Shown piece by piece: positions 18,058-27,450 of a stretch of 64,000 nucleotides of DNA. The position numbers and the translations under genes are program-made. Where the stretch lies: contig DEXK01000015.1 of the NCBI GenBank assembly GCA_002364085.1, positions 62,001-126,000 on the forward strand, read 5' to 3'. The stretch is from Balneolaceae bacterium UBA3186 (lineage in GTDB: Bacteria; Bacteroidota; Rhodothermia; Balneolales; Balneolaceae). The stretch's first letter is position 1, and every line of letters starts with the position of its first letter. The notes under the pieces are model-generated. The model was not told the DNA's origin and searched no databases. It saw only the letters and a list, made by a program, of their open reading frames with translations.

Positions 18058-20058
18058 ATGAGAATAAAATCGCTGTCTTTTACATCATGCATTGTATTAA
18101 GCATGATGTTTACATCATTATATGGAAACCCTCTTCAGTTAAGTAGTATTGATAGTTTAAAAGTTCAATCTCAAACCCAGAACAACCTACCTCTCGCTAA
18201 TACAATTATTGAAATTGTAGAATACTATAAAAATATTGATGCTGATAGTTCTACACTTTATGCTCTTCGGCTTATTGAAATATCTGACTCCTTAAATTAT
18301 TCTGAGGGTGTACTAGCCGCTAAAGTAGCATTGGTAAATGTCGACTTTATAAAAGGGGCTTATTTTCAAGGCATTCAAAGAGCCCTCCCTTTTTTAGCAC
18401 AAGAATTTGAATATGAAGGGTATCATCTTGCAAACTTATATCTGGCAACTGGTAATTGTTACAGCTCACTAGGCATTTATAAAACAGGAGTTGAATATTA
18501 TTTAAAGTCACAGAAAATATTTAAAGAGCTTGATGTAAAAGATAAAATCAATACTGTTTCCAATAATTTAGGAGCTCTTTATATACGCTTAGAAAACTTC
18601 AGTTCTGCCTTAGATGTTTTCATAAACATGGATATATCGGCAGAGAACAAAGCCCTTCAAGTTACTACAAAGGTAAATTTTGGCTTCATCTATCTAGGAT
18701 TGAACGATTTCGAAAAAGCTGAAACAAATTTTTTAGACGTTCTTAATTTTGGAGACGATGTAATAGAAGTACGAGCCAAGGCTATTGCCAGTTACAAATT
18801 GGGTGATTTATACACACAACGAAAAGAATATGCTAAAGCACTAGTACACTATAATAACTCTATAGATTATTTTTCCGTCTTGGAAAATGAAGCTCAAAAA
18901 ATGAATCCTTTGAACGGAATTGCAAAAATTCACTTCGAACGAAATGAGCTTAATAAAGCAAAAGAGGTAGCTTTAAGGTCAAAAATGATAGGAGAGAAAA
19001 CACAGACTCTTTCAGAACTCACTGATGTAGTAAATCTTTTATCAAATATTTATGAAGAAGAACAAGACTATAAAAATGCTTTTGAATACTCAGTATTGAG
19101 TAGAGAATTAAGCGACAGCTTAAATATAAGTAGGAGAAATCAGGAAATTCAGATTCTGGAAGCAGAATATGATTTTGAGAGAAGAGAAGAAGAACTAAAA
19201 CGAGAGCAAAATATAGCCCTAAAGAATCAACAAATTATGCTCGGAGGAGTGAGTTCTGTTTTTTTAGTTAGCCTCTTATTTATATTCGTTTTTTACAAAA
19301 GTAAGAAAAACGAAGAAGAAGCAAATCTCAGACTTGAACATCTTAACAAGGATCTTAAAGAAACGAATAATATAAAAAACCAACTATTTACGATAATAGC
19401 ACATGATCTTAGAAACCCACTAAGTTCACTTTACGGATTGGTTACTTTGTTAGAAATGAGAGCTTCTAATCAAGAGGAAATGGAGAAAATGATTCCTGAA
19501 TTAGTTTCACAATTCAAGCATACCTCAACCTTATTAAACAATCTCTTGAATTGGTCCAAAAGTCAAATGCAGGGGTATAAAGTGGTGCCTTCAAAGTTTG
19601 ATATTTTTGAGCTTTTTAGAACCAATTCTAAAGTTTTGGCCAGTCGTTTTCAGAATAAAGAGATTTCGATTAAAATTGACTCAACTAGCTCTGGATTGGT
19701 TTTTGCAGACCGTAATATGATAGATGTTGTGATTTTGAATATCCTATCAAATGCAGTTAAGTATTGTGATAAAGAAGATTCTGTATTAATAAGCTCAACT
19801 TCTCAACCGGGATTCTTAACAATTTCTATTAAAGATACCGGTATGGGTATCCCCAAGAATAAAATCAGACTACTATTCACCAGCTCTTTTTATTCTACAA
19901 CAGGTACAAGAAATGAAGCCGGAACCGGACTTGGTTTAATGCTTTGCAAAGAATTTGTTGAAAAGAACGGCGGTAAAATATGGGTTGAAAGTACTTTCGG
20001 AGAAGGAGCAACTTTTTATTTTACATTACCTGTTCATGATTTTGCAGTAGAAGCATAA
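18058..20058 (+). CDS. TPR-containing sensor histidine kinase
   Basis: 666 residues. An N-terminal signal peptide or anchor (about 1-23) is followed by TPR-like repeats to about residue 375, a short coiled coil, a transmembrane segment (about 393-413), a HisKA domain with phospho-acceptor His449 in IIAHDLRNPLSSL, and an HATPase_c domain with N box (NILSNAVKY), G1 (DTGMGIP) and G2 (GTGLGL). The TPRs would lie in the periplasm and sense a protein or peptide partner (inference). No response regulator is adjacent, so its target is elsewhere. Its last 25 bases overlap the end of the convergent Nudix gene. Confidence 0.92.
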   Translation: MRIKSLSFTSCIVLSMMFTSLYGNPLQLSSIDSLKVQSQTQNNLPLANTIIEIVEYYKNIDADSSTLYALRLIEISDSLNYSEGVLAAKVALVNVDFIKGAYFQGIQRALPFLAQEFEYEGYHLANLYLATGNCYSSLGIYKTGVEYYLKSQKIFKELDVKDKINTVSNNLGALYIRLENFSSALDVFINMDISAENKALQVTTKVNFGFIYLGLNDFEKAETNFLDVLNFGDDVIEVRAKAIASYKLGDLYTQRKEYAKALVHYNNSIDYFSVLENEAQKMNPLNGIAKIHFERNELNKAKEVALRSKMIGEKTQTLSELTDVVNLLSNIYEEEQDYKNAFEYSVLSRELSDSLNISRRNQEIQILEAEYDFERREEELKREQNIALKNQQIMLGGVSSVFLVSLLFIFVFYKSKKNEEEANLRLEHLNKDLKETNNIKNQLFTIIAHDLRNPLSSLYGLVTLLEMRASNQEEMEKMIPELVSQFKHTSTLLNNLLNWSKSQMQGYKVVPSKFDIFELFRTNSKVLASRFQNKEISIKIDSTSSGLVFADRNMIDVVILNILSNAVKYCDKEDSVLISSTSQPGFLTISIKDTGMGIPKNKIRLLFTSSFYSTTGTRNEAGTGLGLMLCKEFVEKNGGKIWVESTFGEGATFYFTLPVHDFAVEA

Positions 20059-20480
20059 TCGACCCAAAACTGTTCTTTTAAATAGTCTGGGAAAACATCA
20101 ATGTCTTTTAATTCCTCTTTATTCTTGAACTCAATTTTTTCCAAAATCTGATCTTTACTACTCAATTCAGGATCATTTCCAAGCTTTAACACTCCTGATA
20201 CATACTCTACTAAATAAAAAAACTCAATGGCATGAAATCTATTTTCAATGATCTCATTAATGTGAAGTAATCCTTTAACAGCTATAGTTAAACTTGTCTC
20301 CTCAAAAAATTCTCTCTGTACCGTTTGTTCTAATTTCTCGTTTAACCTTACCCCTCCTCCTGGAGGTGTCCAAATTAACTCACGTGATATTGGCGAACGT
20401 AATTGGACTAACAGTACAGACTCATCCTTTACAAGTATACCACAGCTCCTTACTCTGATTTTATCCTGATAATCGGACAA
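20034..20480 (-). CDS. Nudix hydrolase
   Basis: 148 residues. The Nudix box is complete: GGGVRLNEKLEQTVQREFFEE, matching Gx5Ex7REUxEExGU except that the Gly near the end is Ser/Thr-like (EETSL). The family hydrolyses nucleoside diphosphate derivatives, and the substrate is not predictable here. It starts one base after the pyrG stop on the same strand, so it may be translationally coupled to CTP synthase; a nucleotide-cleaning role would fit but is not shown. Confidence 0.88.
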   Translation of the reverse strand: MSDYQDKIRVRSCGILVKDESVLLVQLRSPISRELIWTPPGGGVRLNEKLEQTVQREFFEETSLTIAVKGLLHINEIIENRFHAIEFFYLVEYVSGVLKLGNDPELSSKDQILEKIEFKNKEELKDIDVFPDYLKEQFWVDYASTAKS

Positions 20481-20481
20481 T

Positions 20482-22137
20482 TTATTTTGTTACTTTTTTC
20501 TTTGGTTTCTTTAAAGGGCTATAAAGTTCATTTGATTTAGCATACTTTAAACTAGCTTTAACGAAATCCACAAAAAGTGGTTGTGGGTTATTAACTGTAC
20601 TTTTTAATTCCGGATGGAACTGCACACCAACAAACCAAGGATGTTCAGGAATTTCAATGATCTCAACAAGGTCTCTTTCTGGATTCATCCCTACTAACGA
20701 CAACCCACCTTCTACTAATTTATATCTTAAATTGTTGTTTACTTCATAGCGATGACGATGGCGTTCAAATACTAGATCTTCTCCATACGCATTATAGGAA
20801 TTGGAGTCTTTCTCAATTTTACAGGCATACTTACCCAAACGCATAGTGCCTCCCATATTTTCAATATCTTTCTGGTCATGCATAATATCGATGATAGGAT
20901 ATTCGCAATCATCTTCAAATTCAGCACTGTTAGCACCTTCCCATCCACATACGTTCTTTGCATACTCGATAACGGCACATTGCATACCCAAACATATTCC
21001 AAAAAAAGGAATTTTATTTACTCTGGCATACTCAACTGCAGCTAACTTTCCATCTATTCCTCTTCCCCCGAAACCTGGAGCTACTAACACTCCTGAAATA
21101 CCTTCAAGCTGTTTTGATACATTTTCCTTAGTAAGGTCATCAGATTGTACCCATCTGATATTTACCTTACAATCATTAACTGCACCACCATGAATAAACG
21201 CTTCCACTATCGATTTGTAAGAATCATGATGTTCAACATACTTTCCAACTAGTGCTATTTCTATAGCCCCGGAAGGATCACAAACTGCTTCTACAAAGCC
21301 GATCCAATTATCAAGGTTGTATTCTGAAGTTTTAAGTTGCAGTTTTTCAATTACACGTTTATCCAGACCTTCTTTCTTCATCAAGAGAGGGACTTCATAG
21401 ATACTTTTTGCATCCAAAGATTCAATAACATCTTCTAAATCAACATTACAGAACCTTGCTACTTTACTTCTAATAGAAGCATCTAGTTCATGTTCTGATC
21501 TACATACAATGATATCAGGTTGAAGGCCACTTTCAGAAAGGGTCTTCACTGAATGCTGTGTTGGCTTAGTTTTAAGCTCACCTGCAGCCGCTAAATATGG
21601 TACTAATGTCAGGTGAATAGATAATGTATTTTTTCTGCCAACATTATATTTTAACTGACGAACAGCTTCTATGTAAGGCAAACTTTCAATATCGCCTACG
21701 GTTCCACCTATTTCTACAATTACAACATCATATTTTCCTGATTTTCCTAGCTCAAGAACATGAGATTGAATTTCATCAGTAATATGGGGAATCACTTGAA
21801 CTGTTTTACCGAGATATGCTCCCTGTCTTTCTTTGGTAATTACATCATTGTAAATACGACCAGTAGTTACATTGTTGGATTGAGATGTGTTTATATCTAA
21901 AAATCTTTCGTAATGTCCCAGATCTAAGTCTGTTTCAGCTCCATCATCAGTAACGTAAACCTCTCCATGTTCGTATGGATTCATAGTTCCGGGATCCACA
22001 TTTATATACGGATCCAATTTTTGAACGGTTACTTTGAGGCCTTGTGCAACCAATAATCGACCTAATGAAGCACAAATTATACCTTTCCCAAGAGATGAAG
22101 CAACCCCTCCGGTTACAAAAATATACTTAGTAGACAT
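20482..22137 (-). CDS. pyrG: CTP synthase
   Basis: ATP-dependent amination of UTP to CTP using glutamine. 551 residues, normal length. The N-terminal synthase domain begins YIFVTGGVASSLGKGI (P-loop), with VQKLDPYINVDPGTM and the IEIGGTVGDIES motif. The C-terminal class I glutamine amidotransferase carries the nucleophile in FFGICLGMQCA and the His-Glu pair in GVQFHPELKS. It is followed immediately by the Nudix gene. Confidence 0.97.
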   Translation of the reverse strand: MSTKYIFVTGGVASSLGKGIICASLGRLLVAQGLKVTVQKLDPYINVDPGTMNPYEHGEVYVTDDGAETDLDLGHYERFLDINTSQSNNVTTGRIYNDVITKERQGAYLGKTVQVIPHITDEIQSHVLELGKSGKYDVVIVEIGGTVGDIESLPYIEAVRQLKYNVGRKNTLSIHLTLVPYLAAAGELKTKPTQHSVKTLSESGLQPDIIVCRSEHELDASIRSKVARFCNVDLEDVIESLDAKSIYEVPLLMKKEGLDKRVIEKLQLKTSEYNLDNWIGFVEAVCDPSGAIEIALVGKYVEHHDSYKSIVEAFIHGGAVNDCKVNIRWVQSDDLTKENVSKQLEGISGVLVAPGFGGRGIDGKLAAVEYARVNKIPFFGICLGMQCAVIEYAKNVCGWEGANSAEFEDDCEYPIIDIMHDQKDIENMGGTMRLGKYACKIEKDSNSYNAYGEDLVFERHRHRYEVNNNLRYKLVEGGLSLVGMNPERDLVEIIEIPEHPWFVGVQFHPELKSTVNNPQPLFVDFVKASLKYAKSNELYSPLKKPKKKVTK

Positions 22138-22197
22138 GCGAAGTTTGAGTGAAGTTGATGGATGGAAAAGATAGTATTCTAATGCGCCCTATTCAAT

Positions 22198-23049
22198 CTA
22201 ACTTTGAAAGTAATTTGAATTAACGCCACTTTTTTTGAGTACTTCCTTTGAAAGAACTTTAAGCACATCGGGTTTATCAGTAAATATACCTGTTGCACCA
22301 GCCCTTATTAAATACTCCATTTGTTCTTTATCATTTACGGTGTACACAAAAAAAGGAATATTGTTTTTATTCAGTTGTTGAATCCAATTATCATTGAGTT
22401 GTTCAGCACCCATATTAAAAGCATCTACACTGTAATCGCTTACTAATTTCAAAGGATCTCTTCCTTTGGATTGCAACGGCTCGAATAACAGAGCTAATTT
22501 TGATCTAGAATTACTTTTTATTATTCGATTAAAAACTCTGTAATCAAAACTGGATATTATCACTTCATTTTCCATGTCCAATTCTTTTATAACACTCAAC
22601 ACAAGCTCTACTATTCCCCCTTCTTCTTTTTCAGTAACTGCTTCTGTTTTGATCTCAATATTTACTAAAATTTTGTTTTTAGCATATTCTAGTATTTCTC
22701 TTAAAGTTGATATTCTCTCATCTTTAAATTTAGGATCGAACCAAGAACCCGCATCCAGTAGTTTCAGCTCTTTAAGTGTGAAATCCCTTACATAACCGGA
22801 TCCACTTGTTTTCATATCTAGTTTCTCATCATGAAAAACAACAGGAATATTGTCTTTAGACAGCAACACATCGAGTTCAATCATATCTGCATTCATTTCA
22901 ACTGCAGCTCTAAATGCTGAAAAAGTATTTTCAGGGTAATATGCGCTGGCACCCCTGTGAGCTATCGTATAAAACTGCTTTTGAAAGCGAGTTAAATTTT
23001 GAGATCCTTTATTTGGCGGAATCGTCATGATTTCTGAATTTTGTGACAA
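22198..23049 (-). CDS. glycerophosphodiester phosphodiesterase
   Basis: 283 residues, GDPD family: hydrolyses glycerophosphodiesters to glycerol 3-phosphate and an alcohol. Hallmarks are AHRGASAYYPENTFSAF (catalytic His-Arg), IELDVLLSKDNIPVVFHD (Glu-Asp-His metal and acid-base site) and the C-terminal FFVYTVNDKEQM...GIFTDKPD. No signal peptide, so probably cytoplasmic like UgpQ. It stands alone, 60 bases upstream of pyrG on the same strand. Confidence 0.92.
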   Translation of the reverse strand: MSQNSEIMTIPPNKGSQNLTRFQKQFYTIAHRGASAYYPENTFSAFRAAVEMNADMIELDVLLSKDNIPVVFHDEKLDMKTSGSGYVRDFTLKELKLLDAGSWFDPKFKDERISTLREILEYAKNKILVNIEIKTEAVTEKEEGGIVELVLSVIKELDMENEVIISSFDYRVFNRIIKSNSRSKLALLFEPLQSKGRDPLKLVSDYSVDAFNMGAEQLNDNWIQQLNKNNIPFFVYTVNDKEQMEYLIRAGATGIFTDKPDVLKVLSKEVLKKSGVNSNYFQS

Positions 23050-23200
23050 TAGATATAACTGTTAATAAAACTATTAAAGAAATAGCTCCATATTCACTAA
23101 ACCCTACACAAAATTGATTCTAATAGTTTTGCATAGAAACTATATTCCATTCTTATATTTTCTAACCAAATACTGATTATCTCTAAAACTTATCAATAAT

Positions 23201-23554
23201 TTAATTCTGAAATGTAATAACTCTCTTTATCGCTTTATTGATCAAAGAATTAAAACTATCTGAATTTGAAAATATTGAATAAGAAAAAACTAAGCCTGAA
23301 ATTATAGACAGGCAGCCTAATAAGTTTAGTATGGTAGCAAGCCATATAGGCTCAATCATCTCTAAAATTGATATTGCTACTACTGTTGCTCCTAATAAAA
23401 TCTGAATGAATGCAGATAGAATCTGTATCCTACTTACTGGAGTAAGATCATTTTTATTAGAAAATGTTCTAAACTTCTTATTTAGTTTTAAATCTATTGT
23501 ATCTTTAGAGTTCTTTCCCAGTAAAGAATTCATCTCTTTTTCTTCGTTGCTCAT
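23201..23554 (-). CDS. small membrane protein of unknown function
   Basis: 117 residues, not recognised. A polar basic N-terminus (about 1-40) is followed by two hydrophobic segments, about 46-66 (LSAFIQILLGATVVAISIL) and 71-91 (ATILNLLGCLSIISGLVFSY), and a short basic tail. The ATG at 23554 gives a polar start, and the gene is divergent from rlmB with 67 bases between. No operon partner. Confidence 0.6.
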   Translation of the reverse strand: MSNEEKEMNSLLGKNSKDTIDLKLNKKFRTFSNKNDLTPVSRIQILSAFIQILLGATVVAISILEMIEPIWLATILNLLGCLSIISGLVFSYSIFSNSDSFNSLINKAIKRVITFQN

Positions 23555-23621
23555 GTCCTTACCTTTTACTAACCACTTTATTAAAACAATCTAATAAATC
23601 AGCGCGAACAAAAAAATAAAA

Positions 23622-24365
23622 ATGAGTAAATCCGATAATATTTACATTTACGGTAGAAACCCAATCATTGAAGCGCTAATGAATCGCCCCAATGCAGTTG
23701 AAAAGGTTTTTATTAAAAGTTCAATTCAACTTAATTCCATTGAAGGCTTAGCAGATCTTATTTCAAAAAACTCTGTTCCGGTTTCAAAGGTTCCTCAAAT
23801 TAAAATCCAGAACTTAGTAGGAAGAGTAAACGATCAAGGTATTGTTGCACTACTTAGCCAAATAACTTACACAAACTTTTTTGATTGGGTAACAGAAGTG
23901 GATTTAAATTCAAATCCAGCTGTAGTCTTTCTGGATGGAATAGAAGATCCATATAATTTTGGGGCTATATTAAGAAGCGCTGTTGCTGCAGGTATTTCTG
24001 CGGTTATTGTTCCAACTCAAAAGCAATCGCCTGTAAATGCAACCGTTTTCAAGACTTCATCCGGAACTGCCGGCAGAATACCAATTATCAGGGTTCATGA
24101 TACAAATCAGGGACTGAAAGATCTGGCGCTTGCTGGATTTGAAATCTGTGCTATAGATGGAAATTCAACAACTAATTTTTGGGACGCTGAATTCAACAAA
24201 CCGATAGCTTTTTTAATCGGCAATGAAGGTGAAGGCATAGACAAAAAAGTATTGAAAAAAGCTTCATCAACTTTAAGAATACCGATGGTCAATAATGTAG
24301 AATCACTTAACGCTTCCGTTTCTGCTGCATTAATTTGTTATGAATGGGCTAGAAAAAAGACATAA
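23622..24365 (+). CDS. rlmB: 23S rRNA 2'-O-methyltransferase, TrmH/RlmB family
   Basis: 247 residues, SPOUT-class methyltransferase probably modifying G2251 of 23S rRNA. The N-terminal substrate-binding domain begins IYIYGRNPIIEAL. The knotted SAM domain has VFLDGIEDPYNFGAILRSA, SSGTAGRIP, FLIGNEGEGI and SLNASVSAALICYEW, all standard for RlmB. A bidirectional hairpin terminator follows and separates it from the convergent ndk. Confidence 0.93.
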   Translation: MSKSDNIYIYGRNPIIEALMNRPNAVEKVFIKSSIQLNSIEGLADLISKNSVPVSKVPQIKIQNLVGRVNDQGIVALLSQITYTNFFDWVTEVDLNSNPAVVFLDGIEDPYNFGAILRSAVAAGISAVIVPTQKQSPVNATVFKTSSGTAGRIPIIRVHDTNQGLKDLALAGFEICAIDGNSTTNFWDAEFNKPIAFLIGNEGEGIDKKVLKKASSTLRIPMVNNVESLNASVSAALICYEWARKKT

Positions 24366-24395
24366 AAAAAGCAGGTTTAATAAACCTGCTTTAAT
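24366..24395. terminator. bidirectional intrinsic terminator
   Basis: AGCAGGTTTA (24370-24379) and TAAACCTGCT (24381-24390) form a perfect stem flanked by an A-run and a T-rich tail, between the convergent rlmB and ndk genes. Confidence 0.85.
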
Positions 24396-24409
24396 TCTAC
24401 AATAGAACC

Positions 24410-24841
24410 TTAGGCTATATTTGCAACAACTTCAGATTCTGGGAAAAAGTATGCAGCTTCTATTTTTCCATTTTCAACTGAATCAGAACCGTGTATGATA
24501 TTCTCACCAAGGCTATCTGCAAAATCAGCTCTTATTGTTCCTTTATCAGCTTCTGCAGGATTAGTTGCACCAATCAACGTTCTGAAATCTGCTATAGCGT
24601 TATCTTTTTCTAAAATCATCGGTACACATGCACCACTACTCATGAATTCACAAAGTTCACCATAAAATGGTCTCTCTTTGTGTACCGCATAGAAACCACC
24701 AGCAGTATCAGCTGTTAATCTCGTCATCTTTAAAGCTAAAATTTTGAACCCTGCTTCCTGAATTCTTTTAGTAACTTCTCCGATAAGACCTTTACGGACA
24801 CAATCAGGTTTCAAAATTGTCAACGTTCTTTCTAATGCCAT
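24410..24841 (-). CDS. ndk: nucleoside diphosphate kinase
   Basis: Transfers the gamma-phosphate between nucleoside triphosphates and diphosphates through a phospho-histidine. 143 residues from the ATG at 24841, the normal size; the frame opens at 24898, but the added 19 residues do not belong to the family. The catalytic His117 is in NIIHGSDS; TLTILKPDCV and YAVHKERPFYGEL are the usual substrate-binding segments. Confidence 0.97.
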   Translation of the reverse strand: MALERTLTILKPDCVRKGLIGEVTKRIQEAGFKILALKMTRLTADTAGGFYAVHKERPFYGELCEFMSSGACVPMILEKDNAIADFRTLIGATNPAEADKGTIRADFADSLGENIIHGSDSVENGKIEAAYFFPESEVVANIA

Positions 24842-24966
24842 TATATTATTTGTGAAATTAATTTTTTTGTAACATCCCTTTTGAAATACACTCTTCAAAA
24901 TGGTATATAAAGATAAGATTTAGGACATTAATTATCGAATCAAATAGCTCTGTTATATAATTATTT

Positions 24967-26814
24967 ATGCGAAATGACTACGAACATAGTTTTTACTGGA
25001 GTTTTATATTAAAAGCATCTCCGGAGCAACTTTGGCCATATATTTCAGATACTAATAAGTTTCTGAAAAAGGCAGGTCAATTTTCTGTTCGCAAAGAGCC
25101 ATTTATGCGAGAGAATAAGCACGGGTTTCTTGAGTTAACTTCCACAAAAATAAATACAGGCTATGCTTGGGTTGAAGACCCATATGTTTGGGAAAAACCA
25201 TTTAGATTTGGTACTTCTAGAAAATACAGAGCCAGTATTTTAAAATCGTTGAATTTTATGGTGAATCTTGTTCCTCATAGAGCAGGAACAAAGCTTACCA
25301 TCGATTTAAAAATTAATACTTCCAGAAAATTTCTACGGTATTTATTAGACCAGTACATAGAAAGGATAGTTAAAAGAAAAGTGCAAAAGTATATAAATGA
25401 ATGTGATACTTGTGCATTTACAAACACTCTGTTTTATGAACATGCAGATACAGTTAATATATCAAGAAGAGCGCGGAGCAAAATCAAAGAGATTAAATCT
25501 GAGTTATTGGAAAAAACGCGTCGACAACGAATAATCAACCATTTATTTGAATTCTTGCTTCAAGCTGATGACGATGCACTTAAAAACATCCACCCATATA
25601 GATTGGCAGAGTATTGGGGTGAAAAAAAGTATTCGGTATTGAATGTATTCCTAAATGCAGCGAAACTTGGTCTATTGGATTTTAGATGGGATGTATTCTG
25701 CCCGGTTTGTAAAAATACACGCCAAAGCTTCAGAAGAATGAGAGATATTCATTCAGATCTTCATTGCGAAGAATGTGAATGCAGTTACGCAATTGATTTT
25801 AATGAGAATCTACATCTTGTGTTTAACCCTAATCCACTCATCAGGAAAATATCGAACAATATTTATTGTTATGGAGGTCCACAAAATACCCCACAAAGAG
25901 TTTCTCAGCATTACCTGCATCCTAAACAGGAAAAATACCTGGATATTAGTTTGAAAGAGGGCACCTACCTTCTCAAAACAACTACAAATAACGGTTTTCT
26001 AAAATTACACCTTCGAAAAGATGTTGATGATTCAGCTACTATTTTTATAACTGATGAAGACTTTAATGGACAAGAAGCTACCATCTCAGTTACACCAAAC
26101 CTCACAATCATAAATAATTCCGAAAAAGAACTTATTTGTTATATCGAAAAAGAAAACTGGAGACCCGAAGCTATTTATGCTACAGAAGTTACCTCTTCTC
26201 ATGATTTCCGAACCCTTTTTGCGCAAGAGACTTTGAAGGATGGTGAAAAAGTTACTGCTTCTAATCTCACTATTCTATTCACGGATTTAATGAATTCCAC
26301 AGATCTTTACTTACAAGAAGGCGATGAATTTGCGATCGGTCAGTTGATGAGTCATTTTAAGATTATTCAACAAATAGTTGCGGAGGAACGGGGCGGGATA
26401 GTCAAAACAATTGGTGATTCCGTTATGGCTGTTTTTAAAGAACCTGTATCTGCTTTAAAAGCTGTTGAAAGAATTCAACAAATATTTTCATCTTCAACTG
26501 CAATGGGAGAGTCCTTTAAACTTAAAGCAGGAATACACTTAGGGAATTGTACAGCAGTTAATTTAAACGATAGAATAGATTATTTTGGTACTACTGTAAA
26601 TATTGCATCACGGTTGGTAGACGTTGCCGAGGAAAAAGAAATTGTTGTCTCTGAGCCTTTCTATAATTTTGGAGATACAGATCTATATTTATCAAATAAC
26701 AGAAAAACTTTGTTCATTAAAACCGGAGAAAAAGAGCTAAAAGGATTTTCTAAGGAAACTTTCAAAGTTAAACAAATTAGCATGGAGAGAACTGCAATGC
26801 GATTGGTTATTTAA
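24967..26814 (+). CDS. class III adenylate/guanylate cyclase with SRPBCC-like and zinc-ribbon regions
   Basis: 615 residues. N-terminal part (about 1-150): a START/SRPBCC-like ligand-binding fold (HSFYWSFILKASPEQLWPYI...). Middle: a zinc ribbon with C245, C248, C267, C270 in CPVC...HCEEC, inside a DUF5939-like region. C-terminal catalytic domain (about 430-600): first metal Asp440 (LFTDLMNST), Lys480 and second metal Asp484 (VKTIGDSVMAVF), and the transition-state Asn/Arg in TVNIASRL. All catalytic positions look intact. Cyclase specificity (cAMP or cGMP) is uncertain, though the Lys favours adenine. It is soluble and stands 51 bases upstream of mgsA. The ligand of the N-terminal domain is unknown. 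Confidence 0.87.
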   Translation: MRNDYEHSFYWSFILKASPEQLWPYISDTNKFLKKAGQFSVRKEPFMRENKHGFLELTSTKINTGYAWVEDPYVWEKPFRFGTSRKYRASILKSLNFMVNLVPHRAGTKLTIDLKINTSRKFLRYLLDQYIERIVKRKVQKYINECDTCAFTNTLFYEHADTVNISRRARSKIKEIKSELLEKTRRQRIINHLFEFLLQADDDALKNIHPYRLAEYWGEKKYSVLNVFLNAAKLGLLDFRWDVFCPVCKNTRQSFRRMRDIHSDLHCEECECSYAIDFNENLHLVFNPNPLIRKISNNIYCYGGPQNTPQRVSQHYLHPKQEKYLDISLKEGTYLLKTTTNNGFLKLHLRKDVDDSATIFITDEDFNGQEATISVTPNLTIINNSEKELICYIEKENWRPEAIYATEVTSSHDFRTLFAQETLKDGEKVTASNLTILFTDLMNSTDLYLQEGDEFAIGQLMSHFKIIQQIVAEERGGIVKTIGDSVMAVFKEPVSALKAVERIQQIFSSSTAMGESFKLKAGIHLGNCTAVNLNDRIDYFGTTVNIASRLVDVAEEKEIVVSEPFYNFGDTDLYLSNNRKTLFIKTGEKELKGFSKETFKVKQISMERTAMRLVI

Positions 26815-26865
26815 ACTCTTTGGTTCCATGCTAGTTTGTGGGCATTGTTATATATTAAAATAAAA

Positions 26866-27354
26866 ATGCCTGTTAAAAAACACCACCCTTCTATCAAGGA
26901 CTCTACTTTGCATATGAAAGCAAAGAAAAATATAGCTTTGATTGCCCACGACCACAGAAAAATGGATTTATTAGACTGGGCAGAATTCAATAGCGAGTTT
27001 CTCAAAAATCACAATTTGTTCGGAACAGGTACTACCGGATCTTTAGTTGCACAAAAATTAAATATTCCGGTTTATACTTTTAAAAGCGGTCCTTTAGGTG
27101 GCGATCTCCAAATTGGAACAGCCATTGTGGATAATGAAATTGATATGATGATTTTCTTCTGGGATCCCCTTCAGGCTCAACCTCACGATGTTGATGTTAA
27201 AGCATTACAGCGAATAGCTATCGTTTATAATATTCCTTTAGCTTGTAACAGATCTTCGGCTGATTTTCTGATAACATCCCCACTTATGAATTCCAACTAT
27301 GAACGGTTTATTGTGGATTACAGTCAAAGATTTAAGAAAAATTTAGACGATTAA
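26866..27354 (+). CDS. mgsA: methylglyoxal synthase
   Basis: Converts dihydroxyacetone phosphate to methylglyoxal and phosphate, a glycolytic overflow bypass. 162 residues from the ATG at 26866; a TTG at 26836 would add 10 residues without support. Family motifs: NIALIAHDHRKMDLL, GTGTTGSLV (phosphate site), GPLGGDLQIG and FFWDPLQAQPHDVDVKAL, which includes the catalytic Asp, then IPLACNRSSADFL. It follows the cyclase on the same strand. Confidence 0.95.
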   Translation: MPVKKHHPSIKDSTLHMKAKKNIALIAHDHRKMDLLDWAEFNSEFLKNHNLFGTGTTGSLVAQKLNIPVYTFKSGPLGGDLQIGTAIVDNEIDMMIFFWDPLQAQPHDVDVKALQRIAIVYNIPLACNRSSADFLITSPLMNSNYERFIVDYSQRFKKNLDD

Positions 27355-27450
27355 AATTCTGATTCCGATTAATTACTATTGAAATATAAATTAGCTGTAG
27401 AACTGCTTATTTTAACATTACTCAATCAATAGTAGAATCAAATTTTACTC

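Noticed and set aside
20801..21193. Open frame of 130 codons opposite pyrG
   Set aside because: It is a shadow of the pyrG coding strand with no recognisable protein features.
24842..24898. Longer start of nucleoside diphosphate kinase
   Set aside because: The family begins at MALERTLTILKP; the 19 added residues are AT-rich read-through.
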